In this document: piece by piece, positions 35,201 through 44,226 of the stretch | Layout of the letters: each line of letters begins with the position of its first letter | Numbering within the stretch: the stretch's first letter is position 1 | DNA from: Thermodesulforhabdus norvegica | GTDB lineage: Bacteria; Desulfobacterota; Syntrophobacteria; Syntrophobacterales; Thermodesulforhabdaceae | DNA length: 64,000 nt | Direction: 5' to 3' | Assembly: GCF_900114975.1 (NCBI RefSeq) | Contig: NZ_FOUU01000001.1 | Location: forward strand, 620,001-684,000 | Position numbers and translations under genes: made by a program | Notes under the pieces: generated by a model | Databases searched by the model: none | Seen by the model: only the letters and a program-made list of their open reading frames with translations | Told to the model about the DNA's origin: nothing

Positions 35201-36598
35201 ATGCCTTCGGAAGTGGATGGCTGGACGATCGTCAAACAAAAGCTGGAAGGTTCATTACCCCGTGGACAGTTCGACCTGTGGATTGCTCCGCTGGAATTTT
35301 GCGGCATTGAAGGCAATTCTATTCGTCTGGGCTGCCGTAACAACTTCCATGTTCAGTGGCTGAAGGAACGTTTACAGCGGAAAATTCTTGATGCCATCAG
35401 GTCCGTCTTCCCCGATATCCGAGATATCCGATACGAGATTGCATCAGGGCGGATCAAAGGCGAGGAGAAGGGACCGCGGGAAGATGACTACGCCTTGCCG
35501 GGATCTCAGAGAGAACCCGTGGGGCGGCAGCTGTCAATAAACGATGTTCTTGAGGTACGGCCTTCACCCTTTAACCCTAGATTTACCTTCGACCATTTTG
35601 TTGTTGGAACCTGCAATCAACTCGCCTACGCATCTTCTATGGCCGTTGCCACAGGCCAGTCCTTTAATGTGCCTTCTCTCTATCTCCTTTCCGACTCCGG
35701 CCTGGGAAAGAGCCATCTGTCTCATGCCGTCGGCAACTACGTTCTGAAAAAGAATCCCCGATTGAAGGTCAGGTACGTTACCGCAGAGCAGTTCACCAAC
35801 GAGATGATAGCGGCTCTTAAGAACGATCGTATGGAGAGCTTCAAAAAGAAATACCGGGCTTCATGTGACATCTTGCTTCTGGAAAGAATAGAATTTCTGA
35901 GCGGAAAGGAAAAAATTCAGTCGGAATTGCTCTACACCATAGATGAATTACTTGATAGAGGAAAAAAAATAATATGTACCGGTAGCAGACTTCCCAGGGA
36001 AATACCCAGACTCCATGAGGACCTTAAATCCCGGCTCTCCGGTGTGCTGGTAGCGCCCATAGAACCGCCCGATTTTGACACACGATTTAGAATTCTTCAG
36101 AAGAAGGCTTCACAGGAAGGAGTTAAAATCCCCCTGAAGGTTCTCGAATTCATGGCAGGCCATATCGAAGGCGATGTGAGGAAGCTGGAAAGCTGTCTGA
36201 TCGGTCTCATAGCCAAAAGCAATATTTTGGGTGTTCCCATCGACATCGGACTGGCTCGAGATGTCGTTGCCATGGTCTACGAACGACTTCCCAGGGTTGA
36301 TATTGCATTAATACAACAACTGGTCTGCGAAACCTTTGATGTAACACCTCAGGAGTTGGCATCGCCCAGCCGGAAAAAACGGGTTGCCCTGGCCAGAAAA
36401 ATAGCTTTTTATCTGTGCCGTGAATATACCCGTGAAAGCCTGCAAACCATAGGCAGTGCCTTTAATCGTAACCACAGTACGGTTGTATATGCCGTAAATG
36501 ATGTGAAAAAGAAGCTTTCGGGCGGAAAAAGCTCTTTAGGGAAATACGTGGATCTGATATCCAGAAAGCTAAAAATCCGATGCGCCTTTCCCGAATAG
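35201..36598 (+). CDS. Divergent DnaA-family protein (DnaA paralogue)
   Basis: Has DnaA's four-domain plan in 465 residues: domain I (WTIVKQKLEGS, FDLWIAPLEF, ~8-70), a linker, an AAA+ domain (~115-345) and a C-terminal helix-turn-helix (RESLQTIGSAFNRNHSTVV, ~411-429). Key motifs deviate. Walker A is SDSGLGKSH (K170). The Walker B Asp-Asp of LLIDDIQFL is Glu-Arg (E228-R229 in LLLERIEFL). The sensor 1 region reads TGSRLP, and the DnaA-box signature has Asn where RDHST has Asp. The Arg finger (SRL) and sensor 2 Arg (DVRKLE) remain. No dnaN or recF is adjacent, so this is probably not the main initiator. ATP hydrolysis may be altered. Its 3' end overlaps the converging lipoprotein gene by 30 bases. 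Confidence 0.82.
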   Translation: MPSEVDGWTIVKQKLEGSLPRGQFDLWIAPLEFCGIEGNSIRLGCRNNFHVQWLKERLQRKILDAIRSVFPDIRDIRYEIASGRIKGEEKGPREDDYALPGSQREPVGRQLSINDVLEVRPSPFNPRFTFDHFVVGTCNQLAYASSMAVATGQSFNVPSLYLLSDSGLGKSHLSHAVGNYVLKKNPRLKVRYVTAEQFTNEMIAALKNDRMESFKKKYRASCDILLLERIEFLSGKEKIQSELLYTIDELLDRGKKIICTGSRLPREIPRLHEDLKSRLSGVLVAPIEPPDFDTRFRILQKKASQEGVKIPLKVLEFMAGHIEGDVRKLESCLIGLIAKSNILGVPIDIGLARDVVAMVYERLPRVDIALIQQLVCETFDVTPQELASPSRKKRVALARKIAFYLCREYTRESLQTIGSAFNRNHSTVVYAVNDVKKKLSGGKSSLGKYVDLISRKLKIRCAFPE

Positions 36599-37222
36599 AG
36601 CAACATATAGGTCTCTGCGAAAGTCTTTAGACAGCCTTATGACAAGCTTGCTCATGGAAGAAGCAAAGACCTCAGGGCTGTTGTGATGATACTCCGGACT
36701 GCTGTAGGAGTATCGCCTGGACAGAATAACCTTTCTTAGACGGTCGCTCCATAGTTGAAGGGTTGCCTGTAGTTCTGCCCTGAAGTTTCCGTTTTCCATC
36801 TGAACCCAGCTGAATTTTTCAATTCGGCCTGAGATTCCGTAAAAGGGCTCGGGACCGGCTGTACCCCTCTCGACTATCTGGACTCTGCCGTCCGAAAAGA
36901 GATCTTTCAGAAGGAAATCACGGACTAACATCGGTGGAGACGCTATCCATTGATGACGGTCCGACAGGCTGACACCGACGGGAGGGATCTCCACGACCAT
37001 TCGTCTTTCGCCAAAGGGATAGGAAGACCGGAATTTCATGATGCTAACCACGGGTAAAAAAGGGCCGGTCTGCAAATTTTTGAAATCAACGGGGTGATAT
37101 TCATAAAAGAGGCCGTAAAACAGCGGAGCTTCTTGATGATTTAAAAAACCCAAACTACAACCCCAGATCACGGTAAACATGATGGTTACGCAGATCGATC
37201 GCTTCATCTTTCCCATTCTCAC
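36569..37222 (-). CDS. ABC transport auxiliary lipoprotein (PqiC/MlaD-associated type)
   Basis: A 217-residue predicted lipoprotein: basic start, short hydrophobic core and lipobox VIWGCS with the acylated Cys near residue 22. The rest fits the ABC_trans_aux/PqiC fold, including GVSLSDRHQWIASPPMLVRD and the GRIEKFSWVQ beta segments. Its GTG overlaps the stop of mlaD, so it likely serves the same lipid transporter as an outer-membrane partner. Start codon uncertain (GTG 37222, ATG 37216 or 37207). Confidence 0.7.
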   Translation of the reverse strand: MRMGKMKRSICVTIMFTVIWGCSLGFLNHQEAPLFYGLFYEYHPVDFKNLQTGPFLPVVSIMKFRSSYPFGERRMVVEIPPVGVSLSDRHQWIASPPMLVRDFLLKDLFSDGRVQIVERGTAGPEPFYGISGRIEKFSWVQMENGNFRAELQATLQLWSDRLRKVILSRRYSYSSPEYHHNSPEVFASSMSKLVIRLSKDFRRDLYVALFGKGASDF

Positions 37223-38178
37223 TTTTTATGGCCTTTATTCGTTGATTCAAAGGGATCGCTTTTTCTTGGAACTAATAGTATTCGGGACGGTTCCGCTCTC
37301 AGGTCTTCGACGGTGAGACTCAATTGTTCAACGGACATTCGCAGATCCTCAAGCACCGAGGTCAGCATAACCTGTAGTGCTTCCAGGGTTTTCTGCGTGT
37401 TTACCACGAGGTCCCGGGTTTCTCTTATGGCCTGGTTTAAGGAAGCTACATCGAGAGACCTGGCTTTCTGAGTCGTGGTTGTTAAGGCCAGTCTGCTTTC
37501 TTTTAACAGAGCTTCTATTTCGTCGGCATAGTCTTCCAGGCGTTCCCTGTTTGCAACGACCTTAAGATTTTCTGAAATGCTCGAAAGATTTTCAGAAAAA
37601 ATCCTCAGGGACCTTATCATTTCGCCGAACTCTTCTTCTGAAACGGCGCTTCTGAGCTCCTTCGCCAGAGCGCTCCATTGGGATACGAGCCCTTCAATGT
37701 TCAGAGACTCGATCCTGGAATAAAGGGTTTCCAGGCTTCTTTTTAGAAGGGCAAACTCGGAGGGATAGCTTCGAATAACGGGATATGGTGGAGAAAAGGT
37801 AATAACGGGGCTTAACTTTTCCGCATCTTCAGGAGCACGATCTATTTCCAGAAATCTCAAACCCGTTATCCCCTGTTCCCTCAACCTTACCACCACATCC
37901 TCATCGACGACCAGATCCGGCTTAAGATGCAAAAGGACTTCTATAAGGCGGCCGTCAGGGGCTATTCCGATCCGGCCGACACGACCCACCGGAACTCCTC
38001 TGTAGTTTATCACGGCATCCTTCTGAAGCCCTTTCACCGATTCGTCGAAATAGGTCGCGTAGGTTTTATATTCTTCAAAAAAGTGGGACAGCCCGATCCA
38101 CAAAAAGAGACCAACAATTAAAGACAGGCAGATCAGCGTAAAGACGCCCACATAGACGGTTTTTACCCGGCGGCTCAT
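37219..38178 (-). CDS. mlaD: MCE-domain protein of a lipid ABC transporter (MlaD type)
   Basis: Membrane-anchored periplasmic subunit that guides lipids between membranes. The 319 residues include an N-terminal transmembrane helix (VGVFTLICLSLIVGLFLWIG), the MCE domain (YATYFDESVKGLQKDAVINY, GVPVGRVGRI, GITGLRFLEI, ~40-115) and a long helical C-terminal region (~150-300) rich in Leu, Glu and Ser that could form a coiled-coil barrel, longer than in E. coli MlaD (183) and like PqiB/YebT-style or Mycobacterium tails. Overlaps both neighbours by four bases. Confidence 0.87.
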   Translation of the reverse strand: MSRRVKTVYVGVFTLICLSLIVGLFLWIGLSHFFEEYKTYATYFDESVKGLQKDAVINYRGVPVGRVGRIGIAPDGRLIEVLLHLKPDLVVDEDVVVRLREQGITGLRFLEIDRAPEDAEKLSPVITFSPPYPVIRSYPSEFALLKRSLETLYSRIESLNIEGLVSQWSALAKELRSAVSEEEFGEMIRSLRIFSENLSSISENLKVVANRERLEDYADEIEALLKESRLALTTTTQKARSLDVASLNQAIRETRDLVVNTQKTLEALQVMLTSVLEDLRMSVEQLSLTVEDLRAEPSRILLVPRKSDPFESTNKGHKK

Positions 38179-38936
38179 GTCTTAAGTCTCCCACGGGCAA
38201 AGAAAGCCCGCACGATGGGATTTTCGTGCTCCTTTAGCTCCTCAACGGTTCCCGTGGCAAGTATCCCCCTTACACTTCGGTCAAGCATAATACATCGATC
38301 GGAGATTCTTTCTATACTGGAAAGTTCATGGGTCACAACCACCATGGTAATCCCGAGGTTTCGGTTCAGATCCAGTAAAAGGTGGTCTATTTCGGATGCC
38401 GTTATCGGGTCTAGACCGGCCAGAGGTTCGTCACAGAAAAGCAGCGGTGGATCCATAACGAGGGCCCGTGCAAGACCTGCTCGCTTTTTCATGCCGCCGC
38501 TGAGCTCTGAAGGTAAATAATTCGCGTATCCTTCAAGCCCCACCGTTCTAAGCTTCTCATAGACCATGTCGTTTATCCAATCTTCCGGCCAGGCCGTGTG
38601 TTCCCTTAAGGGCAGAGCAACGTTTTCGTAGAGTGAAAGAGATCCAATGAGACCGCTGGCCTGGAATAGCACTCCCATCTTTAGCCTGACATCCAGAGTA
38701 AATCCCTCGATGGTGACGTTCTTTCCGAATAGGAAAACACTTCCCTCGATGGGGCTCAGCAGACCCACCAGGCACTTTAAGAGGGTGCTTTTGCCGCATC
38801 CGCTTGTGCCGAGGACGGTAACTATTTCACCTTTATCAACGGAAAGGGATACCCTCACCAGAGTGGGTTCACCACCATATCCGACCGTCAGGTTTTCCGT
38901 CCGAAGCACTTCACCGTCTTTACCATCCAAAAGCAT
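38175..38936 (-). CDS. mlaF: Lipid ABC transporter ATP-binding protein (MlaF type)
   Basis: ATPase subunit, 253 residues. Walker A LGTSGCGKSTL, signature LSGGMKKRAGLARAL, Walker B LLFCDEPLAGLDP and switch His in VVTHEL are intact; GGMKKR is typical of MlaF relatives. Energises lipid movement with the MlaE permease. Its start lies inside the end of mlaE (17-base overlap). Confidence 0.9.
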   Translation of the reverse strand: MLLDGKDGEVLRTENLTVGYGGEPTLVRVSLSVDKGEIVTVLGTSGCGKSTLLKCLVGLLSPIEGSVFLFGKNVTIEGFTLDVRLKMGVLFQASGLIGSLSLYENVALPLREHTAWPEDWINDMVYEKLRTVGLEGYANYLPSELSGGMKKRAGLARALVMDPPLLFCDEPLAGLDPITASEIDHLLLDLNRNLGITMVVVTHELSSIERISDRCIMLDRSVRGILATGTVEELKEHENPIVRAFFARGRLKT

Positions 38937-40041
38937 GTGCCAGCACCGTTACAAATGCATCTATCAATATCACTGCGAAAAGGGCATTGATTACGGCCCG
39001 GGTCGTCTGTCTCCCCACGCTATCAGCACTTATGCCGGTTCTGAGTCCCATGTAACAGCCTATTAAGCCGGCGGCCAGCGCAAAAAGGACACTTTTAAGA
39101 AAACCTACCCAGAGGTCCGTAAGAGTGAGAATGCCGTAAACCTCCTGCAAAAAAGAGTAGGGGGTGACATCGAGCCCAAGGGAGGCGACCATCATTCCGC
39201 CCGACAATCCGGCTCCAAGAGACCATGCGGTAAGAAGCGGCCCTGCAAGGGCTGCGCTAAGCACTCTGGGGATCACCAGATAGTCTAAAATGTTGATGTT
39301 CAATACCTTGAGGGCGTCGAGTTCTTCGTTAACCTTCATCGTACCGATTTCGGCCGTGAAGGCGGAAGTGGTTCTGCCCACCATAAGTATTGCCGTTATC
39401 AGCGGCGCTAACTCCCTTGCCATGGCAAGGGCCACCAGATCGGCAACAAAAATGTTGGCTCCAAATTGCCGAAGCTGAACTGCCGCCTGAAAAGCCGTAA
39501 CGAGCCCAATCAAAAAACTCATAAGCCCTACAATGGGCATGGCTCTGGCACCGGTATGTTCAAGCTGATAAAGCCATTCACCAAAACGAAATTTGGTACG
39601 GAGCGTCAAAAGGTTTACGAAATGAAGCAAAAGCATCCCGACAAACCTGGAACAATCCTCGTATTGCTTCAGCAGATCTAAAATTTTTGCACCGAGCGCA
39701 TCCAGAATGGAAATGGGGAAGGAATATCCCTGCCCGTTGAGTTCCCGAGGGAAGTCTTTGAGCGGTTTCTCCGCTTTTTCCACTACGGGAAGCACGGCAC
39801 CTTCAACCACGATTTCACAAGGAACTCCGCGGTCGGCAGATAAGGAATCCAGTTTCTTGAGGAAAATTCTCAGTGCCCCTCCACGGGGAACCCCGGAACC
39901 TATTCTCACGCGAAGGGGCCTTGTTCTTTTATCCAGTAAGGAAGCTATTTGCCGGTAGTGAAAAAGGAAATCGTCTGGTGACCGTATATTATCAACGATA
40001 TACTCATCTTTCACATTTGCGACGTTCAAATTATTCGGCAT
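38920..40041 (-). CDS. mlaE: Lipid ABC transporter permease (MlaE type) with N-terminal STAS-like domain
   Basis: Permease of 373 residues. The first ~110 residues are soluble and STAS-like (RIGSGVPRGGALRIFLKKLD), as in the fused MlaB-MlaE proteins of many non-enteric bacteria. The membrane part has the MlaE signature GARAMPIVGLMSFLIGL, VALAMARELAPLITAILMVGR and ELDALKVL. The fusion removes the need for a separate MlaB. It overlaps ihfA by 11 bases. Confidence 0.9.
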   Translation of the reverse strand: MPNNLNVANVKDEYIVDNIRSPDDFLFHYRQIASLLDKRTRPLRVRIGSGVPRGGALRIFLKKLDSLSADRGVPCEIVVEGAVLPVVEKAEKPLKDFPRELNGQGYSFPISILDALGAKILDLLKQYEDCSRFVGMLLLHFVNLLTLRTKFRFGEWLYQLEHTGARAMPIVGLMSFLIGLVTAFQAAVQLRQFGANIFVADLVALAMARELAPLITAILMVGRTTSAFTAEIGTMKVNEELDALKVLNINILDYLVIPRVLSAALAGPLLTAWSLGAGLSGGMMVASLGLDVTPYSFLQEVYGILTLTDLWVGFLKSVLFALAAGLIGCYMGLRTGISADSVGRQTTRAVINALFAVILIDAFVTVLAHAFGW

Positions 40042-40321
40042 TCATCTTGTTACGAAGTACACTTGAACAGCGGAAGGTTACAACTCTCCTGCCGGGAAGC
40101 ATCATTGCTTCTCCGGTCTGGGGGTTCCTGCCACGACGAGGGCTCTTGGCTCTGACGGCAAACTTACCAAAGCCACTGATAAGCACATCTTCCCCGTTTT
40201 CCAGGCTCTGCTTCATTATCTCGAAAATCGTTTCAACGATCCTTGCACAATCCGTCTTTGTCAGCTTTCCGTAGGCTCTCTGAAAAAGTCGCTCCACAAT
40301 ATGAGCCTTTGTAACGGTCAT
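40031..40321 (-). CDS. ihfA: Integration host factor alpha subunit/HU-family protein
   Basis: DNA-bending protein of 96 residues. The ATG at 40321 follows GGGGAGG at a good distance; the longer frame to 40372 adds a non-homologous N terminus. Family features are TVTKAHIVERLFQ, ISGFGKFAVRAKSPRRGRNP with the intercalating Pro in the beta arm, and the usual short C-terminal helix. The spelling is closer to IhfA than HU. Placed before the mla genes, it may be cotranscribed with them. Confidence 0.88.
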   Translation of the reverse strand: MTVTKAHIVERLFQRAYGKLTKTDCARIVETIFEIMKQSLENGEDVLISGFGKFAVRAKSPRRGRNPQTGEAMMLPGRRVVTFRCSSVLRNKMNAE

Positions 40322-40435
40322 GTGATCCTCCCCGTTTGTCCCATCAGGTACATGTTCTTTGTAAAATTTCATGAATGCATAACAGAAAAGAAGGGGTTTC
40401 TCAAGAAAAATCGATTGCTTGCAAAGTCAAACCTC

Positions 40436-40945
40436 TTATCCGTTTGCGGAAACGGCTCCTATTTCAACGGGAAGCCCTTTGGCCTGCCATTTAGTCCATC
40501 CGTCAGGAAAAAGGAGAACGTTTTTAAAACCGGCCGACTTCAGCACATCCGCTACGTCCGCTCCAACATTCCCTTCGGCATCACCGTCGTAAACTATTAT
40601 CATTGTATCGGGAGATAGTCCTTTAAAATACATTTCCAGGGCAAGCGCTACCTGATCTATGGGAACGTTTAAAGCCCCGGGAATATGACCCATCATAAAG
40701 GCAACGGGCGATCTCGCATCCACAAAGATTGCGGCGTTTTTGAAGAAAAAGGCCGAGCTTTCTTCAAGACTTACGATTTCCTGGCTTTTGGCTTCGGCGT
40801 GGCATACCCGGGTCTGCTTAAAACAGTCCGTTCCGAAGAGCCGCAGTTTGTCCTTTCTGATATGGTTTACGGCAAGTCCGGTGGTTGATGCCAGCACGAG
40901 TATGATAAAAGCTTCAAGGAGGATTTTTTTGTAGTCTCCCTTCAC
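40436..40945 (-). CDS. Membrane-anchored rhodanese-like protein lacking the catalytic Cys
   Basis: A 169-residue protein with an N-terminal membrane segment (LLEAFIILVLASTTGLAVN) and one rhodanese domain (FVDARSPVAFMMGHIPGALNVP, ending in GWTKWQAKGLPV; given in part). The active-site loop reads VYDGDAEGNVG, so the sulfur-accepting Cys of CxxxxR is Asp and the domain should not transfer sulfur. A binding or sensory role is likely. Two other cysteines lie in the linker after the membrane span. GTG start with GGAGAT upstream; third gene after ribD and ribE. Confidence 0.78.
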   Translation of the reverse strand: MKGDYKKILLEAFIILVLASTTGLAVNHIRKDKLRLFGTDCFKQTRVCHAEAKSQEIVSLEESSAFFFKNAAIFVDARSPVAFMMGHIPGALNVPIDQVALALEMYFKGLSPDTMIIVYDGDAEGNVGADVADVLKSAGFKNVLLFPDGWTKWQAKGLPVEIGAVSANG

Positions 40946-40959
40946 GGTGACATCTCCTG

Positions 40960-41613
40960 CTAAATAAAACCGTGTTCTTTCAGGAAATCCTCGTTTATCC
41001 TGTCTCCTGTGGGAATTCTTGTGTTCCAGCCCTTGAGGAGTTTTTCCACATACTTCCCGATTATATCCACTTCTATATTCACACGATCCCCCACTTTCAG
41101 AAGACCTATGTTGGTCATTGCGGCCGTGTGAGGGATTATGTTGACATCGAAAAGGGAGCCCCTGCAGGAATTAACGGTAAGGCTTACTCCGTTTACGGTT
41201 ATGGATCCTTTTTCCACCACGTATTTCGCAAGATCCGCCGGTATTCGGAAGGAAAACCGTACAGACCGGCCTTCCTCATACCGCTCCGTTACAACACCCA
41301 CGGCATCCACATGGCCCATGACTATGTGACCGCCGAACCTGTCACCAAGTCTTAAAGCCCTTTCAAGATTGACTTTATCACCCGGTTTTCTATCTCCGAT
41401 AGTGGTTCGTCTCAGGGTTTCCGAAGAGACGTCGGCGGCAAAAACCGAACCGTCCCAGGCAACGACCGTGAGGCACGCCCCGTCTATGGCTATACTTTCC
41501 CCCGGAATAATTTCTCCGGGATCGAAGTCGGGTCTTATGAAAATTCTTTTATCGACACCCTGTGGATTTATCCTCACCACGGTTCCCAGACCTTCAACGA
41601 GACCGGTAAACAT
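40960..41613 (-). CDS. ribE: Riboflavin synthase, alpha chain
   Basis: Dismutates two 6,7-dimethyl-8-ribityllumazine molecules to riboflavin. The 217 residues have two lumazine-binding beta-barrel repeats; the N terminus MFTGLVEGLGTV is the usual one, each repeat has a conserved IDGACLTV/VNGVSLTV segment, and GHIVMGHVDAVG marks the hinge between repeats. GAGGAG lies seven bases before the ATG. Follows ribD by 11 bases; ribBA and ribH are not in the window. Confidence 0.95.
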   Translation of the reverse strand: MFTGLVEGLGTVVRINPQGVDKRIFIRPDFDPGEIIPGESIAIDGACLTVVAWDGSVFAADVSSETLRRTTIGDRKPGDKVNLERALRLGDRFGGHIVMGHVDAVGVVTERYEEGRSVRFSFRIPADLAKYVVEKGSITVNGVSLTVNSCRGSLFDVNIIPHTAAMTNIGLLKVGDRVNIEVDIIGKYVEKLLKGWNTRIPTGDRINEDFLKEHGFI

Positions 41614-41624
41614 CTCAATGCTCC

Positions 41625-42758
41625 TCAGTAGAGCTCTTTTCTCAATCTCCCCTTTATCAGTACATCCGTCGTTTCGTTTTCCTCTTTTGGGGACATAATC
41701 TTTACATTTATATCATAAAGTCTCACAGCATCATCCATAAAGAAACATTCTCGCCAACCGGGAATGCCAGGAACGGCCTCGTCGTCGCCGATGAGTTTTG
41801 TGGCGTAAAAAAGCCACACCTCATCGACCAGATTTTCTGAGAAGAAAGATCTGAAAACCCCTGATCCACCTTCAACCAGAAGCGATTGAAGGGAATGTTT
41901 TCCCAGATCTTGAAGCACCTCGCCGAGCTTTACCCCGGCGGCCTGGTCCTGAACCTGCACGACTCTGACGCCCCGGGTCTCCAGCTCGAGTTTCCTGTTC
42001 CGGTCAACACTGCGGCCGCAGTATATCCAGAGAGGGCCTCCCTTTTCCACGCTCAGGGTCGGGCTTTCGATGGGAAATCTCAAATGGCTGTCCAGGATTA
42101 CCCGAACAGGCTGCCGTGATTTCCTTCCGAGCCTTGCGGTCAATCTCGGGCCGTCGGCGAGCACGGTTCCTATGCCCACAAGCACGGCATCGACTTCACT
42201 TCTTAACCTGTGCACCGTGAAGCGAGATGTGCTGTTTGTAACCCACCTGGAGTGCCCGGTTCGTGTTGCGATCTTTCCGTCCAGCGTGAGAGCTATCTTA
42301 ACGATGACATAGGGTTTACCGGTTGTTACCCATTTTATAAAAGGCTGGTTGAGCTTCCTGCAATCCCTTTCGCAGATGCCCGATGTGACCGCTATACCGC
42401 GAGATTCGAGATATTCCTTGCCTCCTCCCGCAACGGGATTCGGGTCTCTCATGCCGATTACGACGCGACCAATTCCGGCGTTGACTATAGCGTGAGTACA
42501 CGGAGGGGTTTTTCCGAAGTGATTGCAGGGCTCCAGAGTGACGTAAAGGGTTGCCCCCTTTGCTTCACCTCCGGCATCCTTGATGGCATTTATCTCTGCG
42601 TGAGGGGTGCCCGCCGCTTTGTGGTAACCTCGACCGACGATTTTTCCGTTCTTTACAAGCACAGCCCCAACGCAGGGGTTAGGACCGGTCTTTCCCTGAG
42701 CCTTTCGGGCAAGCCTTATGGCTTCTTTCATAAAGAGTTCATCCGCATCCTGAACCAC
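41625..42758 (-). CDS. ribD: Riboflavin biosynthesis deaminase/reductase RibD
   Basis: Bifunctional enzyme of 377 residues for two successive riboflavin steps. The N-terminal deaminase has zinc ligands and base in TPHAEINAI and LEPCNHFGKTPPCT. The C-terminal reductase (from about residue 145) includes KIALTLDGKIATRTGHSRWVT (first 20 residues of that stretch), VGIGTVLADGPRLT and LLVEGGSGV. The GTG at 42758 has AAAGG at a five-base spacing. It begins right after the terminator of the F0 operon. Confidence 0.95.
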   Translation of the reverse strand: MVQDADELFMKEAIRLARKAQGKTGPNPCVGAVLVKNGKIVGRGYHKAAGTPHAEINAIKDAGGEAKGATLYVTLEPCNHFGKTPPCTHAIVNAGIGRVVIGMRDPNPVAGGGKEYLESRGIAVTSGICERDCRKLNQPFIKWVTTGKPYVIVKIALTLDGKIATRTGHSRWVTNSTSRFTVHRLRSEVDAVLVGIGTVLADGPRLTARLGRKSRQPVRVILDSHLRFPIESPTLSVEKGGPLWIYCGRSVDRNRKLELETRGVRVVQVQDQAAGVKLGEVLQDLGKHSLQSLLVEGGSGVFRSFFSENLVDEVWLFYATKLIGDDEAVPGIPGWRECFFMDDAVRLYDINVKIMSPKEENETTDVLIKGRLRKELY

Positions 42759-42796
42759 GGCAACCTTTCTCCCAATAGGACCGACAGTGGCAAATA

Positions 42797-42828
42797 AAAA
42801 CCGTATGGGCTATTCTAACCCATACGGT
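42797..42828 (-). terminator. Rho-independent terminator of the F0 ATP synthase operon
   Basis: A perfect 10-bp stem, ACCGTATGGG (42800-42809) with CCCATACGGT (42819-42828), closes a nine-base loop and is followed on the minus strand by TTTTTATTT. It lies about 30 bases after the stop of the b subunit gene. It separates the F0 operon from ribD. Confidence 0.85.
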
Positions 42829-42856
42829 CTTTTATTAAAAGCCGGCCTGATCGTTA

Positions 42857-43456
42857 TTACTTTTCCGGCCTTCGTGCTTCCAGCATTTCCACGTATTGAA
42901 ATATCAGGCTCTGATGGTCCTCATAACCGATAGACCGTCGAATCCTCTCTTCTGCCATTTCCACGGCCAGATCAACCACTTCCTCACGGAACCGCTTCTT
43001 TGCCTGCTGAAATTCTCTTTCAGCCGCAATTCGAGCATCCTCAAGAGTCTTCCTCTTCAACTCTTCGGCCTGCCTTATCAGTCGTTCCTTTTCTTCTTTG
43101 CCCATCTGTTCGTAATAGGCACGGATTTCCCTTATTTTGTCGTCCAGCCTATCGAAGAGCTCATTCTGGCGAGCACGCCGTTCTGAAAGCTTTTTCTCCT
43201 CTTCTTCCAATTCCTGAAACTGTCCCACTATGGAGTTGAAACGATCGCGAAAGAACTGCTTAACCGGCTCCTTCAGCCATCGATTAAGGAGATATACCAG
43301 GATGAGAAAGTTTACCACCCGCCAGAAAGAACTCCACATCTGGCGGTCAATGCCAAAAACCGTTTCGGAAGCACCGAAAGCCGATGTGCCGACTCCGACG
43401 AGCAGCATAACACCGGCAAACCAAATCGTTCTCACCAAAAATCTACCCGAATTCAT
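42857..43456 (-). CDS. atpF: ATP synthase F0, subunit b
   Basis: Peripheral stalk subunit, 199 residues. It has an N-terminal signal-like hydrophobic stretch (VMLLVGVGTSAFGAS), then a membrane helix (VVNFLILVYLLNRWL) and a long charged, Arg/Glu-rich coiled coil through to the C terminus. The extra N-terminal hydrophobic stretch is common in deltaproteobacterial b subunits. Forms a heterodimer with the b' subunit encoded 28 bases upstream. Confidence 0.9.
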   Translation of the reverse strand: MNSGRFLVRTIWFAGVMLLVGVGTSAFGASETVFGIDRQMWSSFWRVVNFLILVYLLNRWLKEPVKQFFRDRFNSIVGQFQELEEEEKKLSERRARQNELFDRLDDKIREIRAYYEQMGKEEKERLIRQAEELKRKTLEDARIAAEREFQQAKKRFREEVVDLAVEMAEERIRRSIGYEDHQSLIFQYVEMLEARRPEK

Positions 43457-43484
43457 AGCCTTTGATCCTCATTTGCCCATGCCT

Positions 43485-43910
43485 TTACACCCGTCTCCCG
43501 AGAATCTTTTCCGTGAGATCGTAGGAGAGGGTCTCGGCAAGTGTGCGCAGTTCTTCGCGTGCCCGGGCCAGTTCCTGATTAACTTCAGCCTGTACCCTTT
43601 GTCTAATAGCCGCAACCTCTTCCTGAACACTCGTCATGGTATCCCGAAGGATTTCCCTTCCTTCCTGCTTATACCTTTCCCTCAGCGCGACGGCTTCCCG
43701 GGCAGCTTTCTGTAAACGCTCTTCGTATTCCTTCTCCAGCCTCCTCAGCTCTTCATCCAGCCTTTCGAGTTCCGCTTCCTTCTGCCTGATAAATTCTTCG
43801 CGTTCCATCATGAGCTGATGGATAGGCTGGAACATTTTTTTGTTCAAAAGGAACATCAAAATCAGAAACAGCCCTACCTGCACAAAAATGGTAGCGTTCA
43901 GGCTAATCAT
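43485..43910 (-). CDS. atpX: ATP synthase F0, subunit b'
   Basis: Second stalk subunit, 141 residues. One membrane helix at the N terminus (TIFVQVGLFLILMFLLNKKMF) is followed by a coiled coil with RQKEAELERLDEELRRLEKE. The b/b' pair is usual in photosynthetic bacteria and many anaerobic deltaproteobacteria. It follows the single-hairpin c gene by 18 bases. Confidence 0.88.
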   Translation of the reverse strand: MISLNATIFVQVGLFLILMFLLNKKMFQPIHQLMMEREEFIRQKEAELERLDEELRRLEKEYEERLQKAAREAVALRERYKQEGREILRDTMTSVQEEVAAIRQRVQAEVNQELARAREELRTLAETLSYDLTEKILGRRV

Positions 43911-43928
43911 GATAAACCTGCTCTTTTG

Positions 43929-44183
<255 letters not shown>

Positions 44184-44226
44184 CTATACCTCCTCTCTGA
44201 AAAAATTAAAACTCCAGCCTCATTAA

